A stretch of DNA of 64,000 nucleotides from Schistosoma mansoni (taxonomy: Eukaryota; Platyhelminthes; Trematoda; Strigeidida; Schistosomatidae): positions 17,819,753-17,883,752 of the forward strand of contig NC_031500.1 of the NCBI RefSeq assembly GCF_000237925.1, written 5' to 3'. This document shows, piece after piece, positions 54,520 to 64,000 of the stretch. Numbering within the stretch: the first letter of the stretch is position 1; each line of letters starts with the position of its first letter. Made by a program: the position numbers and the translations under genes. The notes under the pieces were generated by a model. It searched no databases, was not told where the DNA came from, and worked only from the letters and a program-made list of their open reading frames with translations.

Positions 54520-54885
54520 AATATTCCACTCACTTATTATTATTACTACTCATAAACATCTAATGGGTACGTAAGTGTTATGAAGAAACTATTTCGGATG
54601 TCTTCAGAAGTGCAAAAGTTTCAATAATATTAGTATAACGTCAACAATATTTGAATAAAAAGCAAGAAAGGAAAATGAAAAAAATAACAGTGATGATAGA
54701 ATAATAATTGATCAGGTTCTGTGTGATTGAAAAGAATATCGATTTGGCTTTGAAGAAGGAAAGGGAGAAAACAAGTGAATAGAAATGAAGTAAACGCGAA
54801 ATACGTAAATAGTTTAATAAGCATGTTTGTGAACACAGAACAAGAGTAAGCGACTATGTTTGGGAATGGTGTGTAGTTGTATAGT
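54520..54885 (+). mobile_element. Non-coding element (same family as 44483-45326) inserted in the RTE element
   Basis: It starts with TTATTATTATTACTACTCAT, the same left terminus as the insert in the CR1 ORFs, and matches its first ~350 bp (GAAGAAACTATTTCGG, CAGGTTCTGTGTGATT, ACACAGAACAAGAGTAAG). The right portion is missing. It splits the RTE frame between ...PSATIQL and EWNIEVGPP. Confidence 0.75.
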
Positions 54886-54894
54886 AGCTGAAGG

Positions 54895-55770
54895 TCAACT
54901 GAAATACTCCTTAAAGTGTTCCGCCCATCGTTCTAAACGTTTAGGTTGAGAGCAGATAAGGGTTCCGTCTTTTTCCGAGATTGTCTCACTCACACTTGAC
55001 TTCTTAATTCCGGTTTCTTTTATTAGTCTGAATAGTTGCCTGGTGTTGCCTACAGCCGCTGCCTTTTCCATCTCTTTTGCTTTCGTTGCCCACCACTGCT
55101 CACGATCGTTCCTTAGGCTTTTAGTTAACCTAGATCTAATTTGTTTACGCTCTTCGTCATGTTCAGAGCCTGATGGGATGAGTTTACGCGAATCCATCAG
55201 TGAAATAGACTTAGAGGAAATCCACTGGTTTTTTGGAGCCCTATGGTTTAAATGACTAATAGATGTTACTGCCGTTTCCACAGCTGTTCGTGTGTCTTTC
55301 CAAGCAGCATCTGGGTCAGTCTCGTTTACAGAACTGCCTAGATGTGAACTCAGTTGCTTCTGGAATTCGCATTTGGCTTTCTCGTCCTCCAGTTCAATCC
55401 TAATGGGTCTTCTTAGTGTACTTTTCCTGCGTCCATTGAGGCGCAGACAAATGCGTGCTCGTATTAAAGCGTGATCAGAGTCTAAACAAGTACTCCAATA
55501 CGAGCGACAATCTTCTATTGAGCCTCTCCAACGATGACTGATGACTAAATGGCCTATTTGAGTCCATCGTTGGTTTGGTGCAGGTGGTCGCCATGTCAGG
55601 CGATGTCTCCCCTTATGCTTAAAATTAGTGCTTGCTAAATATAAACGATTGTCTGAGCATAGTTGCAACAGACGATCACAATTATCGGTTCGTTGAGCCG
55701 GAATACTAAAATACCCACCTAAATATCTTTCTGTTTGATTTAAGCTGCCTACCTGGGCCAGACAGCACAC
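54895..55770 (-). pseudogene. RTE endonuclease C-terminus and linker region
   Basis: Landmarks are RTDNCDRLLQLCSDNRLYLA, TWRPPAPNQRWTQIGHLVIS, SDHALIRARICLRL and EKAAAVGNTRQLFRLIKETG. The SDH motif is the conserved end of apurinic-like endonucleases. The QI(D)H position reads QIGH, so a metal-binding Asp is lost. The frame ends at TGA where the family has Trp. Confidence 0.85.
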
Positions 55771-56111
55771 AGGCGACTGTTAACGGGGATCCATTCTAGT
55801 AGTGTTTGTCCTGCCCTTGTACTAAGTGCTATGCCTACACCTGCAAGTCCACGAGAACTAGCCAACGGGTCGCCAGATACACGGAGGGTGTATCCCGTTG
55901 GCTGTCCATTTCGACGAGGTGAGGTCAAGTGAATGACCACACCAGGATCCTGTATGCGTGTTTCGGAGACACAACATGCATCAATAGTACGAGATTTTAG
56001 GGTTTCAGCCAACGAGGCCTGCAGGCCGATTTGACATAGAGTGTGTACGTTGAAGGCTCTAATGTATAGTTTGAAGCGAAATTTCAGTGGACCTGGGAGT
56101 GCTTCGCGCAC
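55749..56111 (-). pseudogene. RTE endonuclease N-terminus
   Basis: It encodes FNVHTLCQIGLQASLAETLK and IDACCVSETRIQD, the first motifs of an apurinic-like endonuclease with the catalytic Glu (SETRIQ), then GLAGVGIALSTRA. It ends in CAVWPR; comparison with the following frame suggests that roughly 90 codons between them are deleted. Confidence 0.8.
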
Positions 56112-56489
56112 TTGAATCGTTGGCCATGGCCATGGAAGAAGTCAAAAGAGGGAGTTTGAAGTTAAATTTGATATAGGAGGAATAATAGGAATTGAAGGGA
56201 GAAATTGAGCGTGAATACAGTGATCTTTTCTACTGTTAGAGGTGTGAGATCAGTTATCACTTCTCGGTTGCCTAAACCTAGGAAGGGTTCTTCTGGAGGT
56301 ACTAAGCTTGTTGTATGAAGGAAACACCTTACTGCTGTCACACCTCTGTACAATCAGCAGTACGACTTCGCCTTCGGGCCTTGGGTTTGCAGCTTTTAGT
56401 TTTATCGCTCTTCAACCGACCTGTCTGGCATGGTAGGACCTTGAGGAACGATTGTTCCATTCAGTAAAACTCGATTAGTTTATTACAAT

Positions 56490-56960
56490 ATGCAAGCTCG
56501 ACCATCATATCAAGGAAGCAGAAACGGTCGGGAGCGAAGTGTATCAGGTTCAATTTTGTTTCTTATGTACACAAACGACATATGTAACATCATAAAATTT
56601 GGGAAACCATACTTATATGTTGATGATCTCAAAATAGTATATAGCTACAAGCCTGAAGCTCTAAGTGAAAGTGTATCCTTGATTCGAAATGACCGCAATG
56701 ATCTAACTGTCTGGAGCGATAAATAGCAATTATCATTTAACCAAAACATGTGCCGGATCATGCATTTTCGAAAGCATCTCTATGAACTACAACTTAACTT
56801 GAATAAAAGTAGAGTCTAGACACTTAAATCAGTACATAAACTAGTAATTAATTACCCAGGAAACCCGAACTTTGAAGAACACACCTTCTCTATTATTTCT
56901 AAAGCTAGTCGGCTAATTGATTTCACAACGAAAAATGTTTTTTATAAATAAATCAGCACC
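56490..56960 (+). pseudogene. CR1/Jockey-type RT fragment, plus strand
   Basis: The frame reads SVSGSILFLMYTNDIC, then FGKPYLYVDDLKIVYSYKP and SLIRNDRNDLTVWSDK before a stop. YVDD stands for the catalytic FADD box. It is the same family as the minus-strand fragment at 58.3-60.0 kb, where FADDLKVVYS is seen. Confidence 0.75.
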
Positions 56961-57117
56961 AATACCGTTTGTTCGTGACATTCCGCTGAACCATAAGGAG
57001 CTGTAATTTAACAAAATGTTCTGCCCTTCAGACACGGGTGGATTGAGGTTATCTCTCCATCATCATGTGTGCTAGTCAGTAACGCCACCCTCCCTCCTTT
57101 TGTGATGTTAGGCTCTC

Positions 57118-57970
57118 TTACGTTTTGCAATAATACACGAATTTTAGTAGTGTTAGCGTAATATTTGCCATATTTGAAAAAAAAGGTGTCAGGTTCTATG
57201 TAATTAAGAGGAATGTTGATTTGAGTTTAATGAAGGAAGAAAATAAGGGAACAGATATGAAGGGAACGTTAAGTACGTAAATAATTTAATAAGCGTGCTT
57301 GTGAACACAGAACGAATATGTATCTGTCGCCAAATAAATAATAAATAAAATAAACGATTAAAAATAAATCAATAAATAGGGAAATAACTTATCATTGCAG
57401 TAAGATATGACGGTATAATAAGTGTTTGTGCAGAAAACTCCACCCGGAACTCCTCTGGGGTTACTGCCGGTCCCAAGCCAGAATAAAGGAGGAGAGTTGG
57501 GAGTGGGATTAGCGATTCAATCCCGTAAATAACTAACTCATTAAAAAACGCTAACCAGAAAACGCAGCAGTATTTTGGAGTGATGCTATAAAAGTATCAA
57601 GTATGTGCGAAGGATAAACCAATATCAATGTGCATGGGTCATATATACATGGTGAAAATAAAACGAATCTGAGAAATTAATTTAGGTGTGACACAAGACA
57701 CTCTTGATTACAAATTTCGGATACTTAAGAATAGTACTTATTAAGAAGGAAAAGAGAGAGAAAAGAAGTAAACACCAAGTCATAGGGTTCAACCATGATG
57801 ATAAGAGTTTATTAAGTATCAACCTCTGAAATAAACCATCCATTTTTTAAAACTTTCTCAATTATTTAACGCACTCGGGCAAATACACGTAAATTTCTGT
57901 AATAGGGTACAGAGTAAAACTTGATATTAGTATAAACTCTTGTGCAACATTCATTAAAAATGATGCTATA
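57118..57970 (+). mobile_element. Relative of the non-coding element, block B left
   Basis: From GCAATAATACACGAATTTTA on, it follows the element at 44483-45326 (AGGTTCTATGTAATTA, ACACAGAACGAATATG, AGTAAGATATGACG, AAGAGAGAGAAAAGAAG). It carries two extra segments, an AAATAAATAAT-rich stretch and the ~135-bp CACCCGGAACTCC insert. It ends in a second tandem unit at TGATGCTATAAATG (57960). Confidence 0.65.
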
Positions 57971-58299
57971 AATGTCATAATTGCAAAGGATAAACAAATA
58001 TAAATTTCAGTGTGTTATGTATGTGTGGTGAAGATAAAATGAATCTAAGAAGTTATAAACTTTGGATATTTTGGAATATAATATGTTCAGGAGGACAAAA
58101 GATGGACGAAAAAAGTGTCTAATGTGTCGAGGTACCAATCATAATAATGATGAATGACTTCAGATATTTGGATGGATAGAAAGGAAATAAGATAAAGGAG
58201 AAAGATTTCAAAGGTTCCATTTTGTTTTTCGATCAGTTAGATAGATTATGGACCTTCTTTGGTATGAATAATTGTTAAACACATTGATATTCAATAGGT

Positions 58300-60010
58300 G
58301 ACACAATTCACTTATGGAAAGAAAACCATCAAGGAGACTTCTGGATCGGGTTATAGTCTTACTGCAACTAAGGTTCACTGTCAGTCTCTTTCACATGGTT
58401 GAGTAGAGAATAAAAAAAATTCTGAAGTAATTCTGTGTAGGTTTACGGAATCGCCAAAATATTTTCCTCATTCTGCAGGTTGTGGGATGATATGATAGAG
58501 TACGAAGGAGTGGATGCCGAAGAATGAGAAATACTGTTGATAAGACGGTAGATAAAGTCAAGGTTTAATTTGATGCGCCTGATCCAGAGAGTTTTTAATT
58601 TCAGTTATTGATATCTTTGGTGATAATCCTTGTTGTCAGTGTACTCCAAAACAGATTCAGTGAACCTTCTTTAAACACCACTTTCTATCAAGTCATTATG
58701 CCTGCAATTATTGTAAACTAAAATGCCATACTCAAGAATGTGTAAGATACATTTTTGTAAAACAAGTATCTCGATTCAACATTATTGAAGTTTATCACTA
58801 TGAATCCAATGAGCTTTCTAGCTTTGGATACTTGGGATGCAATGCGTTCGGAAAAGTTCAAACTGTTGCTATGTCTCAAAACCAAGTCACGAACAGTGTT
58901 GCAGGGTTTCCATGTATGTTTGTGTATAGCAAGATTTAGATTAAGGCAGGGGCCAATGTGAATAGATCCACTTTTGTCAACGTTCGGTGGCAGATCCACA
59001 ACACAGTCCATTAGTGCTACATGTTCATCTCTTCTTGGATTACCACTGAAATGTAGCTTTCTTTGGTGGGAGAAGAGAATGAATAAACTACTTTTAGGTC
59101 ATCGGCAAAAAGGAAAGGTTTACCATTATGAAAGAGATTGGAGCTAAAATAAGAGGGCATTCCGTATGCCAAATGAAGAAACTTTTAGAAGTTTGTGTGA
59201 GGCATTTCCGAAAACCCTACTAGAATCGAAGTACGGAATTATCACTGACTGACCAGCATCTCTTCTCTGGGTAATTTGATCAAAAAATTTGCGATGTGAA
59301 GCATGAGCGTTTAGTCATAAACCCGTGTTTGGATGGGCTAATCAGACTAGCCGAAAGTAAAAATTATAAGGACTGTTTGTGGATGATTTTTCCATGGTTC
59401 TTGATAACACGGATGTCAAGTTAATAAGCCTATGGTTTGTAACATCATTACATGATCTTGTTTTGAATCAAAGGGTTATAAGTGATGTTTTCCATACAGA
59501 TGGATAGGCTCCATATTCCATAGATAGGTTAAACATTCTTAAACAAAATAATGGGAATTCTCTACTACCATATTTCACAAATGATGAAGGAATCCCGTCA
59601 GTTCCACCGTCATAGGACTTGCCCAGGGCAGCTATGGCCTGCTTGATGTTCAGGGACATGAAATCAATTTTAGATAGATGTCTAGATGTCAGTACTGGAA
59701 ACGTATTGATGGACTTTTTGGTTTCAGTGTTGTATCATTGCAAGAAATGCTGGCTGAAGTGTTCACAAATAGCATCAAGGTCGTCAATAATGCTTCCGTT
59801 AACTATGAAGAATTCGGTTGTGTTGATAGAGTCTGATTTCACATGGGATTTGAAAGGCCGAAGTATTGGTGACTCTGGGCTTTTACTACCTAGGGCTTTA
59901 TTTTCTATATTCATAAGATACTTGCGTTTAAATGAGGCATTTCTGTAGACCAAGTTGAGTATATTCTGAAGTTCATACACGTCATGATACTTAAGGTAGC
60001 GGTATTTCAA
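58300..60010 (-). pseudogene. CR1/Jockey-type RT fragment, minus strand
   Basis: In order: LKYHDVYELQNILN at the 5' end (60010), TTEFFIVNGSIIDDLDAI, then DGIPSSFVKYGSREFPLF, FADDLKVVY near 59100, ASQVSKARKLIGFIVINF at 58.8 kb and RIKLNLDFIYRLI near 58.56 kb. Motif order is right for a CR1/Jockey polymerase, but several stops and an internal deletion around the palm separate the pieces. The gap in block A hides most of this. Confidence 0.75.
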
Positions 60011-61133
60011 TTTTCTCAGGCTCTAAAAGTATTCTGTCCCCTATGAGCGTTATAAGCCTAATGGCCAATAATTGGAGAGGTGCAGTCAAGGCATTATGTC
60101 AGGTTGTGGTATAAATCGGAAAGTGCAGTGTCAATGTTATTTGTGGAAAGTAAGGTTTCCATGGTAAGCATCGAATAAGAGTTTCAGTGCGCTTCCAGGT
60201 TTATTGATCAGCTGTCTACTCTGGTACGTTGTTGCAGCTTTAGAGTTGAATTGTATAGTGTTTAGAGAATGAATAATACTAAGTACATCTCTTTGATCAC
60301 TCATAAAATCTCACGACTAATGTTCACTGAGATAGAGTCTGTGTTGATCGTAAATAATAAATCAAGTATATCATTCATCCTAGTCGGTTTTCGGACTTGT
60401 CTGTCTCAACCACAAAGTTCTAATGTTTCAAATAACTTCTTATATCGGCCTGGTACTGAATTCGAACCCCACCTAACTGGATGCTCAGAAGTTCTTAGAA
60501 TGCTTAAATGCCTCATGTAACTAACTGTTGTTTGAGAACAAATTATTATTATTATTACTTTGACTTAGTTCCAATACAAACATAGAGGGTAACACCCAGG
60601 AGCTAGTGACTACATATCACAACGGGCCAAAGGCACACATTCTACTCCTTGGGAGTGGTCAAATGCTGGACTTTGCTACTAGCTGAGCTAGTCTAAGCGA
60701 CTGCTCAGAAGTCAAACGATGTCACAAATATTCGTAGTTTGACAACGCCTTAACCAGTAACACTGTTATGATCGAATTATGCCAACTCAATCAAGTCAGG
60801 AAACAGGAATGAAGAAGTTCGAAGACATATTTAGAAGGCTATCAGCACATCAAAGGAACTTTTGGTCTAAGCCGTCTGGTAGTTGAAAGGGATGCCTATC
60901 ACAGCGTACCTACTAGTGATCTGGTGCGGATGCGTGACAGAGCCCCTTCAGCTACGTGATTTCATTAAAACTAATGCGGTCAGCATCAAAATATCGAGGA
61001 CTTGCAGAACTATTGATTTCAGGTATTTATTTACCGTTACGAGTTCGTTAACAGGAAACCTGATATATTCTTAAGGACTAAGGACAGTATCTCACTATAA
61101 TTTACCAGTTCTTTTTTTCTCTATTTTATTGAA

Positions 61134-63682
61134 GTGGATGCTCATTGGGATTTTTTACTGCACACGATCTTATGTGCTACTGAGCATTCAGTTCCTAAAA
61201 TGGTCCCAAAAAGCTACAAGCAACCTGCAATCATCAAGAACCGCACTCGTCGTTTGCTAAGCCGCAAAAGGCACTGTTGGGCTGAATATAAACGAACGGA
61301 TAACAACGGCGCGTACAGGCAATACAAACATATAAGGAACACATGCACAAAGGCAATAAGAGAAGACAGGCTTCAGTTCCAGACCAAGCTTATCGATAAA
61401 TTCGTCTCCAATCCGAAAAGCTTGTTCAGTTATGCAGCTTCTCTTCGACAAGGCAAAACTGGAGTTTCCCAACTGCTTGGTCTTAATGGCCCGACCAATA
61501 ACGACAGTGATGCCGCTAACCTTTTGGCTGAACAATACTCCCGGACATTCCAACTGACCCACATCAACCATACTGACGAAAGCTTCACCTGCACCTGTAC
61601 AGGACTTTCCGAAGTGGACCTGTGTGCTGACCTGATGCTCCGTAAACTGCAGAACCTAAGAAAAGACACTTCTCCTGGTCCGGATATGGTTCATTCCGCC
61701 GTATTGAGGGAAGCAGCTTCAATCCTGGCGACACCACTTAGCGTGATGTTTGCACACTCGCTAAGCAGAGGCAAACTACCGGAAATATGGAAGCTGGCCC
61801 ACATCACACCAATTTTCAAAGGAGGTCGACGCAGTGAACCCTCAAGCTACCGACCAGTGGCCCTTCTCTCCATACCTTCAAAAATTATGGAATCCCTAGT
61901 ACACGACGGTATACTAGAATACTTATCATCCTCAAAGTTCTCACCTCAACAGCATGGTTTCAGAAAAGGTCATTCTTGTACGACCAACCTGCTGACTGCG
62001 GTGGATAGATGGACAACCATCCTTGATCGCAAGGGGAAGGTTGACGTCATCTATCTGGACTTCTCCAAAGCTTTTGATAGGGTCAACCATGCATGTCTTA
62101 TCAAGAAGCTTGGACGATTGGGTATAAAACCCCCTTTGATTGATTGGCTCTCTTCATATTTAGAAAACCGACATTTTAAGGTCAGGGTTAACTTCACTCT
62201 CTCTCAGGCTATGGAATGTCCTAGTGGGGTCCCCCAGGGTTCAATACTAGGACCTCTTCTATTCCTGATTTATATTAACGATCTTCCTCAACAAGTTTCA
62301 TCTGACTTATTGCTTTTTGCCGATGATGTGAAACTTTGGAGAGAGATACGTAATCAAAATGATATACTAGTTCTTCAGGAGGATCTGACCCGACTTCAAA
62401 GTTGGGTAGACGACAACGGACTTACCTTCAACACTTCAAAGTGCAAGGTAGTCCATCTGAGACATGTTGCAGACTATAGTTATTATTATTATTATTATTA
62501 TTCACAAACACTTTGTGGATGCATAAGTGCTGTGAAGAAACCATTTCGGGTTTCTTCAAAAAATGCAATAATACACGATTTTCAATAATGTTAACATAAC
62601 ATATGCCATGTTTGAGAAAGGAAGGAAAAGGAAAATAAAATATTAATAATAGAATAGTGATAATAGTAATAATAAATCAGGTTCTGTGTAATTAGCAAGA
62701 ATTTTGAATTGATTTTGAAGAAGGAAAGGAAGAAACTAAGGAAATAGAAGTAAAGGAGACGCGGAATACGTAAATATCTTAACGCAGAACAAGAATAAAC
62801 AACTATGTATGTATAGCAAAACGAGTAATAAAAATAAAATAAAACAGAATAAATTTATAAGTAAATAACTTATTATTACAGTAAGATATGACGTTAGAAT
62901 AAGTGTTTGTTCGTGCAGACAGTTTTGGGTGATGCTATGAAAGTCTCAATTAAGTTCAAAAGATAATCAATACGTATGAGGTGTATTTACATAGTGAAGA
63001 TAAAACGACTCTGATAAGTTGAATTCAACGTAACCCAAGTTATTGTCTCAATCCAAAGCTTCGTAATCTTAAGAATAATATTTATTTAGAAGGAAAAAAA
63101 GGGAGAGAGGAAAGAAATGAACACATAGTGAAAGAGTCCAACCATGATTATAATAGTGTAATGGATATAGGCTTTTGAGATGAACGAATAATTTTAAAAT
63201 AATAATAACAACAATAATAAACCCTTACGGATAAATACGTGTAGATTTATGTAGCAGTATACAGAGTTGAACCGGGTATTAGTAAAAACATTAGTGCAAT
63301 AATAATAATAATTTAGAATGATGCTATAGTTATAACTTAGGTAACTCCCCTCTAGAAGTTTCCCAAGTTGAAAAAGATTTAGGAGTGTTGGTGCCCTACG
63401 ACCTGAAATCGTATGCGAACTGTGACAAAAATGCCTCTCAAGCAAACCTTGTACTGGTAACATTGAAGAGCATTTTTGGCCAGTTTGACGGCAAAACCTT
63501 CCATATAATCTTCGACAGTTTTATTCGTCCCCATTTAGAGTACGGGAACATAGTATTTCCTCCCTCCCTCCAAAAGGATAAGGACACTCTGGAACGAATA
63601 CAACGTCGAGCCACGAAATCAGTTCGGGGACTCAAATTCAAACCTTATGAAGAGCACCTTAAATCACTTAACCTTTACCCGT
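61134..63682 (+). pseudogene. CR1-like reverse transcriptase, block B copy, interrupted by an 850-bp insert
   Basis: The frame 61134-62588 is open for 484 codons. It has YLDFSKAFDRVNH (Asp309), GVPQGSILGPLLF (367-375) and FADDVKLW (395-402), all intact RT motifs. The true reading leaves CR1 sequence at ADYSY; the following poly-Tyr and SQTLCGC residues are translated insert. The ORF resumes at 63334 with NLGNSPLEV, and the frame continues into the gap at 63683. The endonuclease domain is missing (5' truncation), and a decayed CR1 3' end lies directly upstream. Better preserved than copy A. Confidence 0.88.
62484..63333 (+). mobile_element. Non-coding ~850-bp element inserted in the CR1 ORF (copy B)
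   Basis: Exactly the same insertion point as copy A. The flanking 10-bp direct repeat CTATAGTTAT is perfect here (62474-62483 and 63324-63333). It starts (ATT)n CACAAACAC and ends AATAATAATTTAGAATGATG. Removing the insert plus one repeat restores a continuous CR1 reading frame. Confidence 0.75.
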
Positions 63683-63882
63683 NNNNNNNNNNNNNNNNNN
63701 NNNNNNNNNNNNNNNNNNNNNNNNNNNNNNNNNNNNNNNNNNNNNNNNNNNNNNNNNNNNNNNNNNNNNNNNNNNNNNNNNNNNNNNNNNNNNNNNNNNN
63801 NNNNNNNNNNNNNNNNNNNNNNNNNNNNNNNNNNNNNNNNNNNNNNNNNNNNNNNNNNNNNNNNNNNNNNNNNNNNNNNNNN
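63683..63882. other. Assembly gap (200 N)
   Basis: Exactly 200 N, inside the CR1-like C-terminus of block B. Confidence 0.99.
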
Positions 63883-64000
63883 AATTCTCCCCAGAGCATC
63901 TGTCGTTTTTTGTCCTGCAAACTGAGAGGAAGGTCGGGGTTGTCAATAAGGTTCATGATTATGACAGAGTCGTCACGAACCGCAATGATTTTCCCAGGTT
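63883..64000 (-). other. Open minus-strand frame at window end, unidentified
   Basis: The minus strand is open throughout and reads GKIIAVRDDSVIIMNLIDNP and LPLSLQDKKRQMLWGE. It looks coding, perhaps from another retroelement, and does not match CR1 block A sequence after the gap position. Too short to assign. Confidence 0.3.

Larger units (their letters stand above)
53240..56470 (-). mobile_element. RTE-like retrotransposon, near full span, internally invaded
   Basis: In minus orientation the order is 5' UTR (56470-56112), apurinic-like endonuclease N-terminus (56111-55749), endonuclease C-terminus and linker (55770-54895), a foreign insert (about 54885-54520), then RT and post-RT regions (about 54515-53240). 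Many frameshifts and stops are present, and the extreme 3' end is missing. The 5' UTR is shared with 690-1265. Confidence 0.8.
57355..63682 (+). repeat. Block B: paralogue of 40708-45670
   Basis: Same order of parts as block A: non-coding element relative, minus-strand CR1/Jockey fragment, decayed CR1 C-terminus, CR1-like RT ORF, ~845-bp insert, CR1 C-terminus. Left part offset 16,647, right part offset 18,000-18,007. The offset step equals the sequence hidden by the 41719 gap. Confidence 0.85.

Overview
The window looks like a repeat-rich stretch of a blood fluke genome (Schistosoma or a very close trematode). The evidence is: tRNA-like SINEs carrying hammerhead ribozyme cores (the Sm-alpha type), schistosome-style RTE and CR1/Jockey non-LTR retrotransposons, Penelope-like GIY-YIG remnants, a Ty3/Gypsy remnant, and host genes with AT-rich codons split by long repeat-filled introns. 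Five gaps of exactly 200 N (5361, 27953, 39995, 41719, 63683) are scaffold joins of unknown true size. || Host genes are few. A complete two-exon short-chain dehydrogenase (17-beta-HSD12 / 3-ketoacyl-CoA reductase type, 307 aa) lies at 5741-7906 (+). A two-exon gene for an unrecognised hydrophilic 164-aa protein lies at 14310-19270 (+), with a 4.5-kb intron full of retroelements. The 3' end of an unrecognised gene runs on the minus strand at 27055-29539 (two phase-matched exons), and further possible exons are at 9744-9986 (+) and about 38.9-39.1 kb (-). A broken minus-strand gene at about 48.0-49.2 kb, with very small introns (21-42 nt) and in-frame stops, resembles DUF4806-type proteins. || Layout: 0-5 kb holds RTE 5' and 3' pieces, SINEs and a ~510-bp repeat; 5-8 kb the dehydrogenase, with SINEs in its intron; 8-14 kb repeats, two solo LTRs with target-site duplications and an RTE tail; 14-19.3 kb the 164-aa gene; 19.3-26.6 kb a Penelope-like inverted-repeat block, an Sm-alpha SINE and a 5'-truncated RTE copy; 27-29.6 kb the minus-strand host gene; 30-40 kb old repeats, including a Gypsy integrase plus 3' LTR inserted in a SINE. 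From 40.7 to 64 kb the sequence is almost entirely nested retroelements: two paralogous blocks (A, 40.7-45.7 kb; B, 57.4-63.7 kb), each with a CR1-like reverse transcriptase ORF interrupted at the same codon by a ~845-bp non-coding element, and between them an RTE element (53.2-56.5 kb) invaded by a relative of that element. || The most interesting unexplained signals are this non-coding element with (TTA)n left end and 10-bp flanking direct repeat, the recurrent fold-back arrangement of the hammerhead SINEs, the near-intact hammerhead at 11929-11973, the micro-intron pseudogene, and the abrupt change in A/B divergence across the gap at 41719, which suggests an assembly misjoin.
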